The notes under the pieces: model-generated
What the model saw: the letters and a program-made list of their open reading frames with translations, nothing else
Database searches by the model: none
What the model was told of the DNA's origin: nothing
Part shown: positions 1 to 8,336 of the stretch, one piece after another
How the letters are laid out: each line of letters begins with the position of its first letter
Position numbering within the stretch: position 1 is the stretch's first letter
Program-made: the position numbers and the translations under genes
NCBI RefSeq assembly: GCF_902506575.1
Contig: NZ_LR732544.1
Coordinates: 154,458-190,036 of the forward strand
Reading direction: 5' to 3'
DNA from: Streptomyces mexicanus
GTDB taxonomy: Bacteria; Actinomycetota; Actinomycetes; Streptomycetales; Streptomycetaceae
Length of the DNA stretch: 35,579 nt

Positions 1-8
1 GTGCGGGG

Positions 9-14
9 GACAAT
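9..14 (+). promoter_or_regulatory. Putative -10 element of a leaderless DUF309 transcript
   Basis: GACAAT ends 6 nt before the ATG at 21, and no Shine-Dalgarno lies between. This spacing places the transcription start at or next to the A of ATG, as in leaderless Streptomyces mRNAs. The -35 region is cut off by the window edge, so the call rests on the hexamer and spacing alone. Confidence 0.4.
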
Positions 15-20
15 CGGCGT

Positions 21-569
21 ATGAGCAGCACATCCTCCGGCCGGCCGGCCAGCGCACGGGACCGGGACGGTCAGGGACGGGCACGCAACGCCCGACCGCG
101 CGACGGACTGGGGCGTCCGCTGCCCTACGGCGCGGACGGCGTGCCCCGGCAGCCCGAGGGCGTCGTGCGCACTCCGGCCGAGACCGTCGCCGAGGCGCAG
201 GCACTGCTGGACGCCGGCAAGCCGTTCCACGCGCACGAGGTCTTCGAGGACGCCTGGAAGTCGGGGCCGCGCACGGAACGGGCCCTGTGGCGCGGGCTGG
301 CCCAGCTCGCGGTCGGGCTGACGCACGCGGCCCGGGGCAACGCCACCGGCGGCGCCCGGCTGCTGCGACGCGGGGCGGGCGCGGGGCGGGAGTGGGTGGC
401 GGACACCGGGACGCAGCACCCGCACGGCATGGACCCGGCGGGCCTCGTCACCTGGGCACGGGAACTTGCGGAGCTGGTGGAGCGGCGCGGCGCGGCGCAT
501 CCGGTGGACGCGGCGACGCACGCGCCCCGGCTGCGGGGCGGTGCCGGAACGGGGCGGGCCTCCAGGTAG
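21..569 (+). CDS. DUF309 domain protein
   Basis: A 182-residue protein with a DUF309 core around residues 50-120. It shows the family pattern of a short helical protein with a conserved F-H-x-H-E-V-F-E motif (FHAHEVFEDAWK, about residues 69-80), followed by a second helix (ALWRGLAQLAVGLTHAARGN). The first 45 residues are charged, low complexity and probably disordered. DUF309 proteins have no established biochemical function; the clustered His/Glu residues hint at metal binding, which is inference. The ATG at 21 has no visible Shine-Dalgarno but has a -10-like GACAAT 6 nt upstream, which favours a leaderless start. cobF begins 61 nt downstream on the same strand, so the two could be co-transcribed, but nothing in the sequence ties their functions. 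Confidence 0.85.
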   Translation: MSSTSSGRPASARDRDGQGRARNARPRDGLGRPLPYGADGVPRQPEGVVRTPAETVAEAQALLDAGKPFHAHEVFEDAWKSGPRTERALWRGLAQLAVGLTHAARGNATGGARLLRRGAGAGREWVADTGTQHPHGMDPAGLVTWARELAELVERRGAAHPVDAATHAPRLRGGAGTGRASR

Positions 570-630
570 CCGTCGCGCTCGGTGCGGCACCCGTGGACGC
601 GCTGTCAGTGGCGTACGGCAGACTCGGGGC

Positions 631-1407
631 GTGCGAGAGATTCATGTCATCGGTATCGGCGCGGGCGACCCCGACCAGCTCACCCTGCAGGCGGTCAGGG
701 CGCTGCGCGAGACGGACGTGTTCTTCGTCCTGGACAAGGGCGAGGCGAAGGCGGACCTCGTGCGGCTGCGCCGGGACATCCTGCGCACGCACGTGCCGGA
801 GGGCACCTACCGCGTGGTGGAGGCGCGGGACCCGGAGCGGGACCGGTCGGCGGGCGGCGCCGCCTACTCCCCCGCCGTCGGTGACTGGCGCAGCGCCCGC
901 GCCGACATCTACGAGCGGCTCATCGCCGACGAGCTGGGCGCGGACCAGCGCGGCGCGTTCCTGGTCTGGGGCGACCCGGCGCTGTACGACAGCACGCTGG
1001 GGATCCTGGAAGAGGTGCGTGCGCGGGGCGCGGTCGAGTTCGCCTATGACGTCATACCGGGCATCAGCAGCGTCTCGGCCCTGGTCGCCCGGCACCGTAC
1101 GGGACTGAACCGGGTCGCCCGCCCGGTGCAGATCACCACCGGCCGCCGGCTCGCGGAGGGATTCCCGGACGGCGTGGACGACGTGGTGGTGATGCTGGAC
1201 GCCCACCAGGCCTTCCGGCAGTACGCCGACCAGGACATCGACATCTACTGGGGCGCCTACATCGGCACGCCCGACGAGATCCTCGTCTCCGGCCCCATCG
1301 CCGAGGCCGCGCCGCGCATCGAGCGGCTGCGCGCGGAGGCCCGCGAGCGCAAGGGCTGGATCATGGACACGTACCTGCTGCGCCGCAGGCCGAAAAGTCA
1401 GGCCTGA
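631..1407 (+). CDS. cobF: Precorrin-6A synthase (deacetylating) CobF
   Basis: A 258-residue tetrapyrrole methylase. CobF methylates C-1 of precorrin-5 with S-adenosylmethionine and releases the extruded acetyl unit, giving precorrin-6A in the aerobic cobalamin pathway. The N-terminus has the family glycine-rich loop (VIGIGAGDPDQLTLQA, residues 6-21), then a FLVWGDPALYDST stretch and VIPGISSVSALVAR, both typical of the SAM-binding methylase fold. Length matches the CobF family. The GTG at 631 is chosen because the methylase fold starts immediately after it; the open frame runs further upstream but that part is unlike the family. The Shine-Dalgarno is weak; CAGACT ends 6 nt before the GTG and could be a -10 of a leaderless mRNA. 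cobK, which acts on the product of this enzyme, lies about 2.6 kb away on the other strand, separated by two secreted-protein genes. Confidence 0.93.
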   Translation: MREIHVIGIGAGDPDQLTLQAVRALRETDVFFVLDKGEAKADLVRLRRDILRTHVPEGTYRVVEARDPERDRSAGGAAYSPAVGDWRSARADIYERLIADELGADQRGAFLVWGDPALYDSTLGILEEVRARGAVEFAYDVIPGISSVSALVARHRTGLNRVARPVQITTGRRLAEGFPDGVDDVVVMLDAHQAFRQYADQDIDIYWGAYIGTPDEILVSGPIAEAAPRIERLRAEARERKGWIMDTYLLRRRPKSQA

Positions 1408-1803
1408 ACGGGCTCTGCGCGCCCGCCGGCCTCGTCGGTGGGCGCGGTCCTCGATGCCTGTTGTGCGACGGTTGCCCTTCCTGCGCGTGACGCAGACCAC
1501 ACAGAGTGTCGTGCGAGCTACCCGATTTACCACCCTTCATCCAGTGGACAGAGATCAACAGCCCAAGCTTTGATAAAGGCGGCCGCGGGCGAGCCGCACA
1601 TTCCCTCACGGGATTCTCGCCCGTCGACGACTGATTTTCCGGGGGGCGGTTTTCATGGCCATGCGCATGTCCGAGGGTTCTGCGAGCGCTTGTTCCGCGC
1701 CTTTTTCCGTCACCCGAGTCCGTCACACTTCCAGGCCCGTGGTGAACGAGTTCTGAACGTTTCACCGAAACCGACCTGTCCTGTTTCGACCCCGAGGACT
1801 TCG
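1408..1803. other. 396-bp intergenic region upstream of secreted-protein genes
   Basis: No convincing gene. The plus-strand frame leading into the secreted protein stays open from 1438, but codon use changes and no start with a ribosome site is seen before 1804. The stretch is visibly less GC-rich than its neighbours, especially about 1490-1590 and 1620-1800, as expected of a promoter-bearing leader. I could not pick a single -35/-10 pair with confidence. Confidence 0.5.
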
Positions 1804-2346
1804 ATGAAGGCGCTCAGCGCGATATCCGCAACGCCGAAAGGCAAGAGATTCGTCGGCACGCTGCTGGCCGCGGCCACGGCCGGCGCCCTGACCTGGCTCG
1901 CCGTCCCGGCCGGCTCCTCCCCCGCCCCGACCACCGACAGCCGGGCGACGGCACCCGTCGCGGGCGAGGCTCCCGGCTACGCCGTGGAGGACTTCGACTA
2001 CCCGCAGGCCGACAAGATCCTCGCGGAGAAGAACATCGTCCTCAAGCGCGGCGACGGCCACATCACCCTCGCCGACTGCGTCAGCGGCACCGGACAGCTC
2101 GAGGTCTGGGCCCGCAGCAAGGACAAGATCTGCTTCCAGGTCACCGGCAACTCCGGCTGGCTGACCCTGGAGATCCCCTCCGTCTACGGCATCAAGGGCA
2201 ACGACTACGCCACCCAGGTGGACATGACCACCGGCACCGAGGAAAAGTCCTTCGACATCGACAAGAACACCTGGACCGCGGTCGGCGAGAGCGCCGACGA
2301 ACAGGGCCGCGAATTCATGCTCGTGGAGATCCGAACCACCAAGTAG
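1804..2346 (+). CDS. Secreted protein of unknown function
   Basis: A 180-residue exported protein. Residues 1-45 form a signal peptide: a basic start (KGKR), a hydrophobic core (FVGTLLAAATAGALTWLAV) and a small-residue region rich in Ala, Ser, Thr and Pro. There is no lipobox Cys. The mature part is acidic and beta-rich, with exactly two cysteines (in LADC and KICF) that could form one disulfide. I do not recognise a named domain. The ATG at 1804 follows GAGGA at 1794-1798. A pseudo-trypsin gene begins 159 bp downstream on the same strand and is also secreted, so the two may be co-expressed partners; this is inference from position only. Confidence 0.8.
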   Translation: MKALSAISATPKGKRFVGTLLAAATAGALTWLAVPAGSSPAPTTDSRATAPVAGEAPGYAVEDFDYPQADKILAEKNIVLKRGDGHITLADCVSGTGQLEVWARSKDKICFQVTGNSGWLTLEIPSVYGIKGNDYATQVDMTTGTEEKSFDIDKNTWTAVGESADEQGREFMLVEIRTTK

Positions 2347-2505
2347 CCCTGGGCGCGCACGCCCTTCCGCGCCCCTGGGGCCGCCCGGCCCTCCCGCTCG
2401 TTCTCTTCCGACTCTTCCGCAGAAGCCGGTCGGAGCCCGGTCGGAGTCCTTGACATGACCGACCCGGGCCGCCGGCACCTGCGCTTCGGCAGCCAAGGAC
2501 CACTC

Positions 2506-3939
2506 ATGGATCGTTCTCGCACCACCCGTACCCTGCCCGCCCGGGCCGCGGCCGCGGCGCTCCTTCTCGCCGCGCCGCTGCTGATGACCGCCACGCCGGC
2601 CGACGCGATCGTCGGCCCCGCCGCGTCCGACGCCGGTTACGCCTTCACCGCCCGCATCGACATCGGCGACCACGTCCGTGCCTGCTCCGGTGCTTTGGTG
2701 GACCCGCGCTGGGTCGTCACCGCCGCTTCCTGCTTCGTCGACGACCCGGCCGCCGGCACCACCCCGGCGCCGGGCAAGCCCGCCCAGAAGACGACGGTCA
2801 CCGTGGGCCGCACCGCTCTGGCCGACACCGGCGGGCTGGTCACCGAGGTCACCGAAGTGGTTCCTTACCAGGGACGCGACCTGGTCATGGCCCGCCTCGC
2901 CCAGCCGGCCACGGGGATCGCCACCGTTCCGCTCGCCACCACCGCCCCGGCCGCCGGTGAAACCCTCACCGCCGCCGGCTTCGGCCGTACGGGGAGCGAG
3001 TGGTCCCCGCTGGCTCTGCACACCGGCACGTTCAAGGTGGACTCCGCCGAGGACGGGCAGATGGCCGTCACCGGTCAGAACGGGGCGGCGGTGTGCGCGG
3101 GTGACGCCGGTGGTCCGCTGGTGCGGGAGAAGGACGGGAAGCTGGAACTCGTCGCCGTCAACAGCCGTTCCTGGCAAGGGGGCTGCTGGGGCACCGACCC
3201 GTCCGAGACGCGGACCGGGGCGGTGTCCACCCGAGTCGACGACAGCGCGGCGCAGCAGTGGATGAAGGAGACCCGGGAGCGTCTGCGCCAGGTCGTGCAC
3301 ACGGCGGACGTCAACGGAGACGGCCTGAGTGACCTGGTGATCCAGGGGGTGGACGACGGGAACATCACGGTCCGGACCGCAAAGGCGAAGGTCACCGTGG
3401 AGCCCGGCCGGCCCACCTTCCGCTTCAACGACGGAGTCCACTGGAGTGCGGGCTGGTCGAACTTCACCGGTCAGCCCGGCAAGGGCCGGCTGTACTTCGC
3501 CGACATCAACGGCGACGGCAAGGCAGACATGATCGTCCACGGCACCGACGGCGACATCTCCGTCCGCCTCAACAAGGGCACCTACTTCGACGGCGGCACC
3601 CACTGGAGCGCCGGCTGGGCCAACTTCCTCGGCCAGGAAGGCAAGGGCCGCCTGTACTTCGCCGACATCAACGGCGACGCCAAGGCCGACATGATCGTCC
3701 ACGGCACCGACGGCGACATCTCCGTCCGCCTCAACAAGGGCACCTACTTCGACGGCGGCACCCACTGGAGCGCCGGCTGGGCCAACTTCCTCGGCCACCC
3801 GAAGGGCAGCCTCTACTTCGCGGACGTCACCGGGGACGGGCGCGCCGACCTGTGGGTGCAGAGCACCGACGGTCGTATCGCCACGCGGGAGAACACCGGG
3901 ACGTACTTCAAGATCGTGGACGGAGACGACTGGATCTGA
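2506..3939 (+). CDS. Secreted trypsin-like pseudoprotease with FG-GAP repeats
   Basis: A 477-residue exported protein. Residues 1-34 are a signal peptide ending PADA. Residues 35-255 have the chymotrypsin/trypsin (S1) fold. Two of the three catalytic residues are changed: the His block reads VVTAASCF (Ser75 where trypsins have His) and the nucleophile block reads GDAGGP (Ala201 where trypsins have Ser). The Asp block (RDLVMARL, Asp125) is kept. Proteolysis by the normal mechanism is therefore not expected; binding is likelier. Residues 265-477 hold four FG-GAP/VCBS repeats with calcium-loop motifs DVNGDG, DINGDG, DINGDA and DVTGDG. The ATG at 2506 follows AAGGA at 2495-2499. The same His-to-Ser and Ser-to-Ala pattern may define a wider Streptomyces group, but I cannot search for it here. 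Confidence 0.9.
   Translation: MDRSRTTRTLPARAAAAALLLAAPLLMTATPADAIVGPAASDAGYAFTARIDIGDHVRACSGALVDPRWVVTAASCFVDDPAAGTTPAPGKPAQKTTVTVGRTALADTGGLVTEVTEVVPYQGRDLVMARLAQPATGIATVPLATTAPAAGETLTAAGFGRTGSEWSPLALHTGTFKVDSAEDGQMAVTGQNGAAVCAGDAGGPLVREKDGKLELVAVNSRSWQGGCWGTDPSETRTGAVSTRVDDSAAQQWMKETRERLRQVVHTADVNGDGLSDLVIQGVDDGNITVRTAKAKVTVEPGRPTFRFNDGVHWSAGWSNFTGQPGKGRLYFADINGDGKADMIVHGTDGDISVRLNKGTYFDGGTHWSAGWANFLGQEGKGRLYFADINGDAKADMIVHGTDGDISVRLNKGTYFDGGTHWSAGWANFLGHPKGSLYFADVTGDGRADLWVQSTDGRIATRENTGTYFKIVDGDDWI
3526..3797 (+). repeat. 162-bp near-identical tandem repeat inside the FG-GAP region
   Basis: Bases 3526-3635 recur exactly at 3688-3797. The full repeat unit is 162 bp (54 codons), starting at 3481 and 3643, with only a few differences at the unit edges. 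The other two FG-GAP units of the gene are much more diverged, so this pair is a recent duplication or has been homogenised by gene conversion. Confidence 0.95.
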
Positions 3940-3964
3940 GCATCCCGGGTCGGAGGGGGCGGCC

Positions 3965-4711
3965 TCACCGTGCCGGCAGGTCCAGCAGCTCCAGGACCGC
4001 CGGCACGTCCGGGACCGCCGGCACGCCGTCCGGCAGCGGTGGCCGCCGGACGACGACGACCGGCAGCCCCAGCTGCCGTGCGGCGGTGAGCTTGGCGGCC
4101 GTGGCCGTCCCCCCGCTGTCCTTGGTCACCAACACGTCGATGCGGTGGGCCCGCAGCAGGGCCGTCTCGTCCGGCACGGTGAACGGCCCCCGGGCCAGCA
4201 CGACCCGCACATCGGGCGGCATCGGCGGCTCGGGCGGCTCCACCGACCGCACGACGAAGTGCAGGTCGCTCAGATGGGCGAACGCGGCCAGCCCCAGCCG
4301 CCCTGTGGTGAGGAAGACCCGGCGGCCGAGCCGGGGCAGCAGCTCCGCCGCGGCGGCCTGTGAGGCGACGGAATGCCACCTGTCGTCGGGGCCCGGCCGC
4401 CAGCCGGGGCGGCGCAGTACCACCAGGGGCACGCCGGCGGCGGCCGAGGCCGCCGCCGCGTTGCGGGTGATGGCCAGGGCGAAGGGGTGCGTGGCGTCCA
4501 CGAGGGCGGTCACGCCGTGCTCGCGCAGCCAGGCTGCCAGCCCCTCCGCTCCGCCGAAACCACCGACGCGCACCTGACCCGCCGGCGTGCCCGGCCGCGC
4601 CACGCGCCCCGCCAGCGAGCTGGTCACCCGTACGCCGGGGTGCGCCGCGAGCGCCGCGGCCAGTTCGCGGGCCTCGGTCGTACCGCCGAGGATCAGGACG
4701 TGCGCAGCCAT
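3965..4711 (-). CDS. cobK: Precorrin-6A reductase CobK
   Basis: A 248-residue CobK/CbiJ reductase. It reduces precorrin-6A to precorrin-6B (dihydro form) with NADPH. Visible family features: N-terminal HVLILGGTTEARELA nucleotide-binding loop (residues 4-18), the VDATHPFA motif (about residues 77-84), RPGW, FLTTGR and the C-terminal VTKDSGG stretch near residue 207. Start at the ATG at 4711 gives the usual short N-terminus; upstream in-frame sequence is unrelated. There is no clear Shine-Dalgarno; instead TAGGCT ends 7 nt upstream of the ATG, which suggests a leaderless transcript. The gene converges with the pseudo-trypsin gene with only 25 bp between the stops. Confidence 0.93.
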   Translation of the reverse strand: MAAHVLILGGTTEARELAAALAAHPGVRVTSSLAGRVARPGTPAGQVRVGGFGGAEGLAAWLREHGVTALVDATHPFALAITRNAAAASAAAGVPLVVLRRPGWRPGPDDRWHSVASQAAAAELLPRLGRRVFLTTGRLGLAAFAHLSDLHFVVRSVEPPEPPMPPDVRVVLARGPFTVPDETALLRAHRIDVLVTKDSGGTATAAKLTAARQLGLPVVVVRRPPLPDGVPAVPDVPAVLELLDLPAR

Positions 4712-4718
4712 GACGCCG

Positions 4719-4724
4719 AGCCTA
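4719..4724 (-). promoter_or_regulatory. Putative -10 element of a leaderless cobK transcript
   Basis: On the minus strand TAGGCT fits TANNNT and ends 7 nt before the cobK ATG, with no ribosome site between. No good -35 was found. Confidence 0.35.
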
Positions 4725-4929
4725 CGGGGCGGGGCCGACCCCGCCGGATGCGGCCTGGCCGGGTGGCGGTCCGGCCGGATGCCGTCCTGCCGCAGCGGCC
4801 CGGCGCACCGCTGCGGATTCACCGGGCGGACGCACCGGATGCCGCGAAACTCGCCGTACACAGCGCCTTACGAGGCGCTGCCCACCCACCCGGCACGGCG
4901 GGCCCGAGCAGCACAGGCGCCGAGCCCGG

Positions 4930-5769
4930 TCACATCGGCTCGACGACGTGCCGTTCATGCTGCCACGCGTCCTGCCCGGACCACGGCGCGACCTCCGCGC
5001 GCGCGTCCCCGCGCCGGTCCGCGCCGCGGTGGTCCACCGCGTGCTCCGCCAGCGTGCCGACCTCCCATCCCACGTCCCGGCAGCCGACGACCAGGGCGGG
5101 CAGGGCGCCCAGCGCGGCGCGCCAGCAGCCGGGGGCGGACGCGCGGTCCGAGTCGTGCAGCAGGATCGTGCCGCCGCCCCTGAGGTCCACGCTGACGGTG
5201 GCCCGCACGGTGGCCGGTGTGGCGTCCGCCGTCCAGTCCCGGCCCCAGGCCGTCCACAGCACGGGCCGCAGGCCCAGGCGCCGGCCCGCCGCCCAGCGGC
5301 CGCCGGTCAGGATCCCGTAGGGAGGGCGGTACCACAGCGGCTGACGGCCCGTGATGTCCCGTACGACCCGCGCGGCGCGCGCGATCTCCGCCAGGTCGCG
5401 GGCGGGGGCCGGGAGCCAGGGGCGGCTGTGGGTCCAGCCGTGCACGGCCAGCTCGTGTCCCCGCCGGGCGATGTCCCGGGTCAGCTCCGGGAACCGGACG
5501 GCGCTTGCGCCCAGCACGAAGAACGTGGCGCGTACGCCCAGGCGGTCGAGCGCGTCCAGGAAGTGCGGCGTGGACCGCGGGTCGGGGCCGTCGTCGAAGG
5601 TGAGCGCCACATGGTCGGGGCGGCCCAGCCCGGCCAGGCGCGGGAAGCACACCGCGCGCAACCGCGGCAGCCAGGTGGCGGCCGGCACGATGTGCGCCGC
5701 CGCGACGGCGGCGACCGGCGCGAGCGCCGCCGCCGCGGGGCGCAGCACGCCCCTGCCCTGTTCTCCCAC
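4930..5769 (-). CDS. Polysaccharide deacetylase (NodB / carbohydrate esterase 4 family)
   Basis: A 279-residue protein with a NodB homology domain. It likely removes acetyl groups from N-acetylated glycans at the cell surface with a divalent metal. Motifs in order: TFDDGPD (residues 57-63, catalytic base and metal Asp), HGWTH (110-114, the two metal-binding His), RPPYG (148-152), GRDW (177-180) and LLHD (203-206). An Ala/Val-rich N-terminal segment (residues 9-30) is a membrane anchor or signal sequence. The C-terminal 60 residues are family-unlike. Start is GTG at 5767-5769 with a strong GGAGGAGAG just upstream. The next gene upstream on the same strand, an SDR, ends 285 bp away; that gap shows no further gene. 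Confidence 0.9.
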   Translation of the reverse strand: MGEQGRGVLRPAAAALAPVAAVAAAHIVPAATWLPRLRAVCFPRLAGLGRPDHVALTFDDGPDPRSTPHFLDALDRLGVRATFFVLGASAVRFPELTRDIARRGHELAVHGWTHSRPWLPAPARDLAEIARAARVVRDITGRQPLWYRPPYGILTGGRWAAGRRLGLRPVLWTAWGRDWTADATPATVRATVSVDLRGGGTILLHDSDRASAPGCWRAALGALPALVVGCRDVGWEVGTLAEHAVDHRGADRRGDARAEVAPWSGQDAWQHERHVVEPM

Positions 5770-6054
5770 TGGGTCTCTCCTCCTCGACTCACGACCGATC
5801 CGTCAGCGCCTGCGCGCGCCGTCCGCCGTCGTCCGTCCGGATCCGCGCGCCGGGTGGGCGGCGTTCCCGCCGTCCGGCCGTCCGCCGTCCGGGGGACGGC
5901 ACCGTCCGCCGCACAGCCGTGCACGCGGACCGTGCAGGACCGGGGTCGCCGATGTGACGGTGGACCTGGCGGGCGTCGGCGGTCGGGGTGCCCCTCGCGG
6001 GCTCACGCCCGGCCTTCCCGGCCCAGACACCGCCGGGCGGCGCGGCGCGCGCTG

Positions 6055-6903
6055 TCACCCGAAGCGTGCGGCCAGGCGCCGGTACAGCGCGGGAGCGACG
6101 CCCCGGACCCGCCCGGGCACCCGGGTCCAGCCGGGGACGTACACCTCGTCGCGGCCGCGTGCGACGGCCTCCCACACGGCGTCCGCGACCCGGCTCGCCG
6201 GCACGGGCTTCGGCCGCGAGCGCCGGTAGGGCACGCCGCGGCGGTCGAAGAACGGCGTGTCCACCACGCCCGGCACCACGTGGCTGATGCCGACGCCGGT
6301 GCCGCGCAGCTCGTAGCGCACGGCGTCGGCGAAGGTGGCCAGGGCGGCCTTGGCGGCGGAATAGACCGCCTCGTCCCGCACGCCGACCGTGCCGGCCAGC
6401 GAGCCGATGATGACGATGCGGCCCGAGCCCTGCCGGACCATGTGGGGCAGCAGCAGCCGGACCAGGTGGACGGTGGCGAGCACGTTGACGTCGAACACCT
6501 CGTCGATCGCGGGCTGCGGCATCGTGCTGAACGGCCCGGCCCAGCCGATGCCCGCGCCGGCCACCAGCAGGTCCACGCGTCCGACGCTGTCCAGGGCGAA
6601 CTCGGCCAGGCGCCGCTCGGCGCCCGGCCCGGACAGATCCGCCGGGTAGACGACGGCCGAGGTGCCGTGCGCGACCTCCTCCCGCCGGGCGCGGTCGCGC
6701 CCGTTGAGGACGAGCCGCCAGCCGCCCTGGGCGGCGAGCCGCCGGGCCACGGCGGCGCCGATCCCGGAGGAGGCGCCGGTCACCAGCGCGCACCCGCCCG
6801 TCACCGCGCCGTCGGCCGCGCGGTGGCGCACCGCGCTCAGCGTCGCGGGTGCCTCGGGCGGCATCCCGGGGCGGGACCGGACGCTGGAGGGGGCTTGGGT
6901 CAT
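6055..6903 (-). CDS. Short-chain dehydrogenase/reductase (SDR)
   Basis: A 282-residue classical SDR. The cofactor loop is TGASSGIG (residues 42-49). The usual NNAG motif reads AGAGIG. The catalytic Ser lies in IIGSLAG and the Tyr-Lys pair in YSAAK. The N-terminal 35 residues precede the Rossmann fold and look like an unstructured extension. Substrate cannot be read from sequence; proteins of this kind with an N-terminal extension are often lipid or membrane-associated reductases, which is inference. The ATG at 6903 has AGAGGTG about 8 nt upstream. It is divergent from the MGDG-synthase-like glycosyltransferase with 124 bp between, so a shared control region is plausible. Confidence 0.88.
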   Translation of the reverse strand: MTQAPSSVRSRPGMPPEAPATLSAVRHRAADGAVTGGCALVTGASSGIGAAVARRLAAQGGWRLVLNGRDRARREEVAHGTSAVVYPADLSGPGAERRLAEFALDSVGRVDLLVAGAGIGWAGPFSTMPQPAIDEVFDVNVLATVHLVRLLLPHMVRQGSGRIVIIGSLAGTVGVRDEAVYSAAKAALATFADAVRYELRGTGVGISHVVPGVVDTPFFDRRGVPYRRSRPKPVPASRVADAVWEAVARGRDEVYVPGWTRVPGRVRGVAPALYRRLAARFG

Positions 6904-7027
6904 CGGGACGCACCTCTGGGTCGACGGGTACGGGGGGCCGCCGCTGCGGCCCCGGCGGTCCGGAAAGGCCGTGCCGGGAGGTGAAGTATCCCGGGGGCCC
7001 GGCCCGAAACGTGGGAGGGACCGGGGC

Positions 7028-8335
7028 GTGCCCTTCCGTTTGACTGCGGTGGGTGAGGGTTACTCACTTCCAGTGTCGTCCGAATCGCCTTCGCCGCCAC
7101 CCCTGCCCGCCGCCCGTGACGGCGTGAACCCTCCTGTGCCCGATCCGTCCCCGCGGGCGCACGCCCCCGCCTCCGAGACACGCGGTGACGCGCCCGAGAC
7201 CGGGGCTCGCCCTCCCGGGGCCGTACGTCGTGCTCCCGAGGCCGAGCGGCTCCTCGTCCTCAGCGCGAGCATGGGCGCGGGTCACGACACCGTGGCGGCC
7301 GAGCTGGCGCGCCGGGCGCGCGCCGCCGGGAAGGAGGCGCACGTCGTCGATGTGCTGGCGCTGCTGCCGTACGGCCTGGGCAGCGGGCTGCGTGGCTTCT
7401 ACCAGGGCACCGTCCGCCACGCCCCCTGGGTCTACGCCGGAATCTACGACTTCTTCCTCCGGCCCGGTCCGTCGCCCCGCCCGAGCGGCACCCCGCTGGC
7501 GCGGCTGGCCGCCGGGCCCCTGATGGAGCTGGTGCGCCGGACCGCGGCCGATGTGGTGGTGCCGGTCTTCCACCTGGCCGCCCAGCTCACCGGGCATCTG
7601 CGCTCGCGCGGGGTGCTTCAGGTGCCCAGCGCCGTGGTGGTCGTGGACTTCGCCGTCCACCGCCAGTGGCTGCATCCGGGCAACGACCTGCACCTGTGTC
7701 TCACGCAGGAGTCGGCCCGTCAGGTCAGGGAGGGCCTGGGTCGGCCGGCAAAGACTACCGGCCCGGTGGTCGCCCCGCAGTTCTTCACCGAGGGGCCGGG
7801 CACGGCCGACTGGCGGCGCAGGTTCGAGCGGTTCGCGCCGGGGCGGCCGGCGGTACTGGTCTCGGCGGGCGCCTGGGGCGCCGGGGACCGGCTGCCGGGC
7901 ACCGCGCGGCTGCTGGCCGCGCACGGCTTCCTGCCGGTGGTGCTGTGCGGGCGCAACGAGCGGCTGCGGCGGGCGCTGTCCGACGTGCCGGGCGTCCTGA
8001 CCCCCGGCTGGGTGACGGACATGCCCGGCCTGCTGCACGCGTGCGCCGCGCTGGTGGACAACGCGGCCGGCCAGACCGCCGTTCAGGCCCTGGCCGCCGG
8101 GCTGCCGGTCGTCGGCCACCGGCCGCTGCCCGGGCACGGCGCGGAGGGCGTCCGCCGTATGGCGGCCCTAGGGGTGTCCGAGCGGGCGGCGGACGAGTCC
8201 GCGCTCGTGCCAGCGCTGGAGCGGGTGACGCGGCCGGGCCCGGAGCGGGAGCGCCGGATCGCGGCGGGGCGCGCGCTGTTCCGGGGGGACGCGCTGGCAG
8301 CGGCCGTACGGGCCCGGGCGGTCCCGCGGTCCTGA
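7028..8335 (+). CDS. MGDG-synthase-like glycosyltransferase
   Basis: A 435-residue glycosyltransferase related to monogalactosyldiacylglycerol synthase and MurG (GT28 type). The fold begins near residue 76 with LLVLSASMGAGHDTVAAEL, the family glycine-rich N-terminal motif, and the MGDG_synth domain follows (YGLGSGLRGFYQ). The C-terminal domain shows VLVSAGAWGAGD and then VDNAAGQTAVQALAAGLPVVG, the donor-sugar-nucleotide site. The first 75 residues are Pro/Ser/Ala-rich linker. A GTG start at 7028 has GGAGGGA 7 nt upstream; a second GTG at 7073 is a weaker choice. It probably transfers a sugar to a lipid acceptor at the inner face of the membrane. The lipid and sugar cannot be named from sequence. 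Confidence 0.87.
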   Translation: MPFRLTAVGEGYSLPVSSESPSPPPLPAARDGVNPPVPDPSPRAHAPASETRGDAPETGARPPGAVRRAPEAERLLVLSASMGAGHDTVAAELARRARAAGKEAHVVDVLALLPYGLGSGLRGFYQGTVRHAPWVYAGIYDFFLRPGPSPRPSGTPLARLAAGPLMELVRRTAADVVVPVFHLAAQLTGHLRSRGVLQVPSAVVVVDFAVHRQWLHPGNDLHLCLTQESARQVREGLGRPAKTTGPVVAPQFFTEGPGTADWRRRFERFAPGRPAVLVSAGAWGAGDRLPGTARLLAAHGFLPVVLCGRNERLRRALSDVPGVLTPGWVTDMPGLLHACAALVDNAAGQTAVQALAAGLPVVGHRPLPGHGAEGVRRMAALGVSERAADESALVPALERVTRPGPERERRIAAGRALFRGDALAAAVRARAVPRS

Positions 8336-8336
8336 G

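Noticed and set aside
1438..1803. Longer N-terminus of the secreted protein
   Set aside because: The frame is open, but the signal peptide begins right after the ATG at 1804, which has a good ribosome site.
4948..6984. Open frame of 678 codons on the plus strand
   Set aside because: Antisense to the deacetylase and SDR genes, with Arg/Gly/Pro-rich translation typical of a shadow frame.
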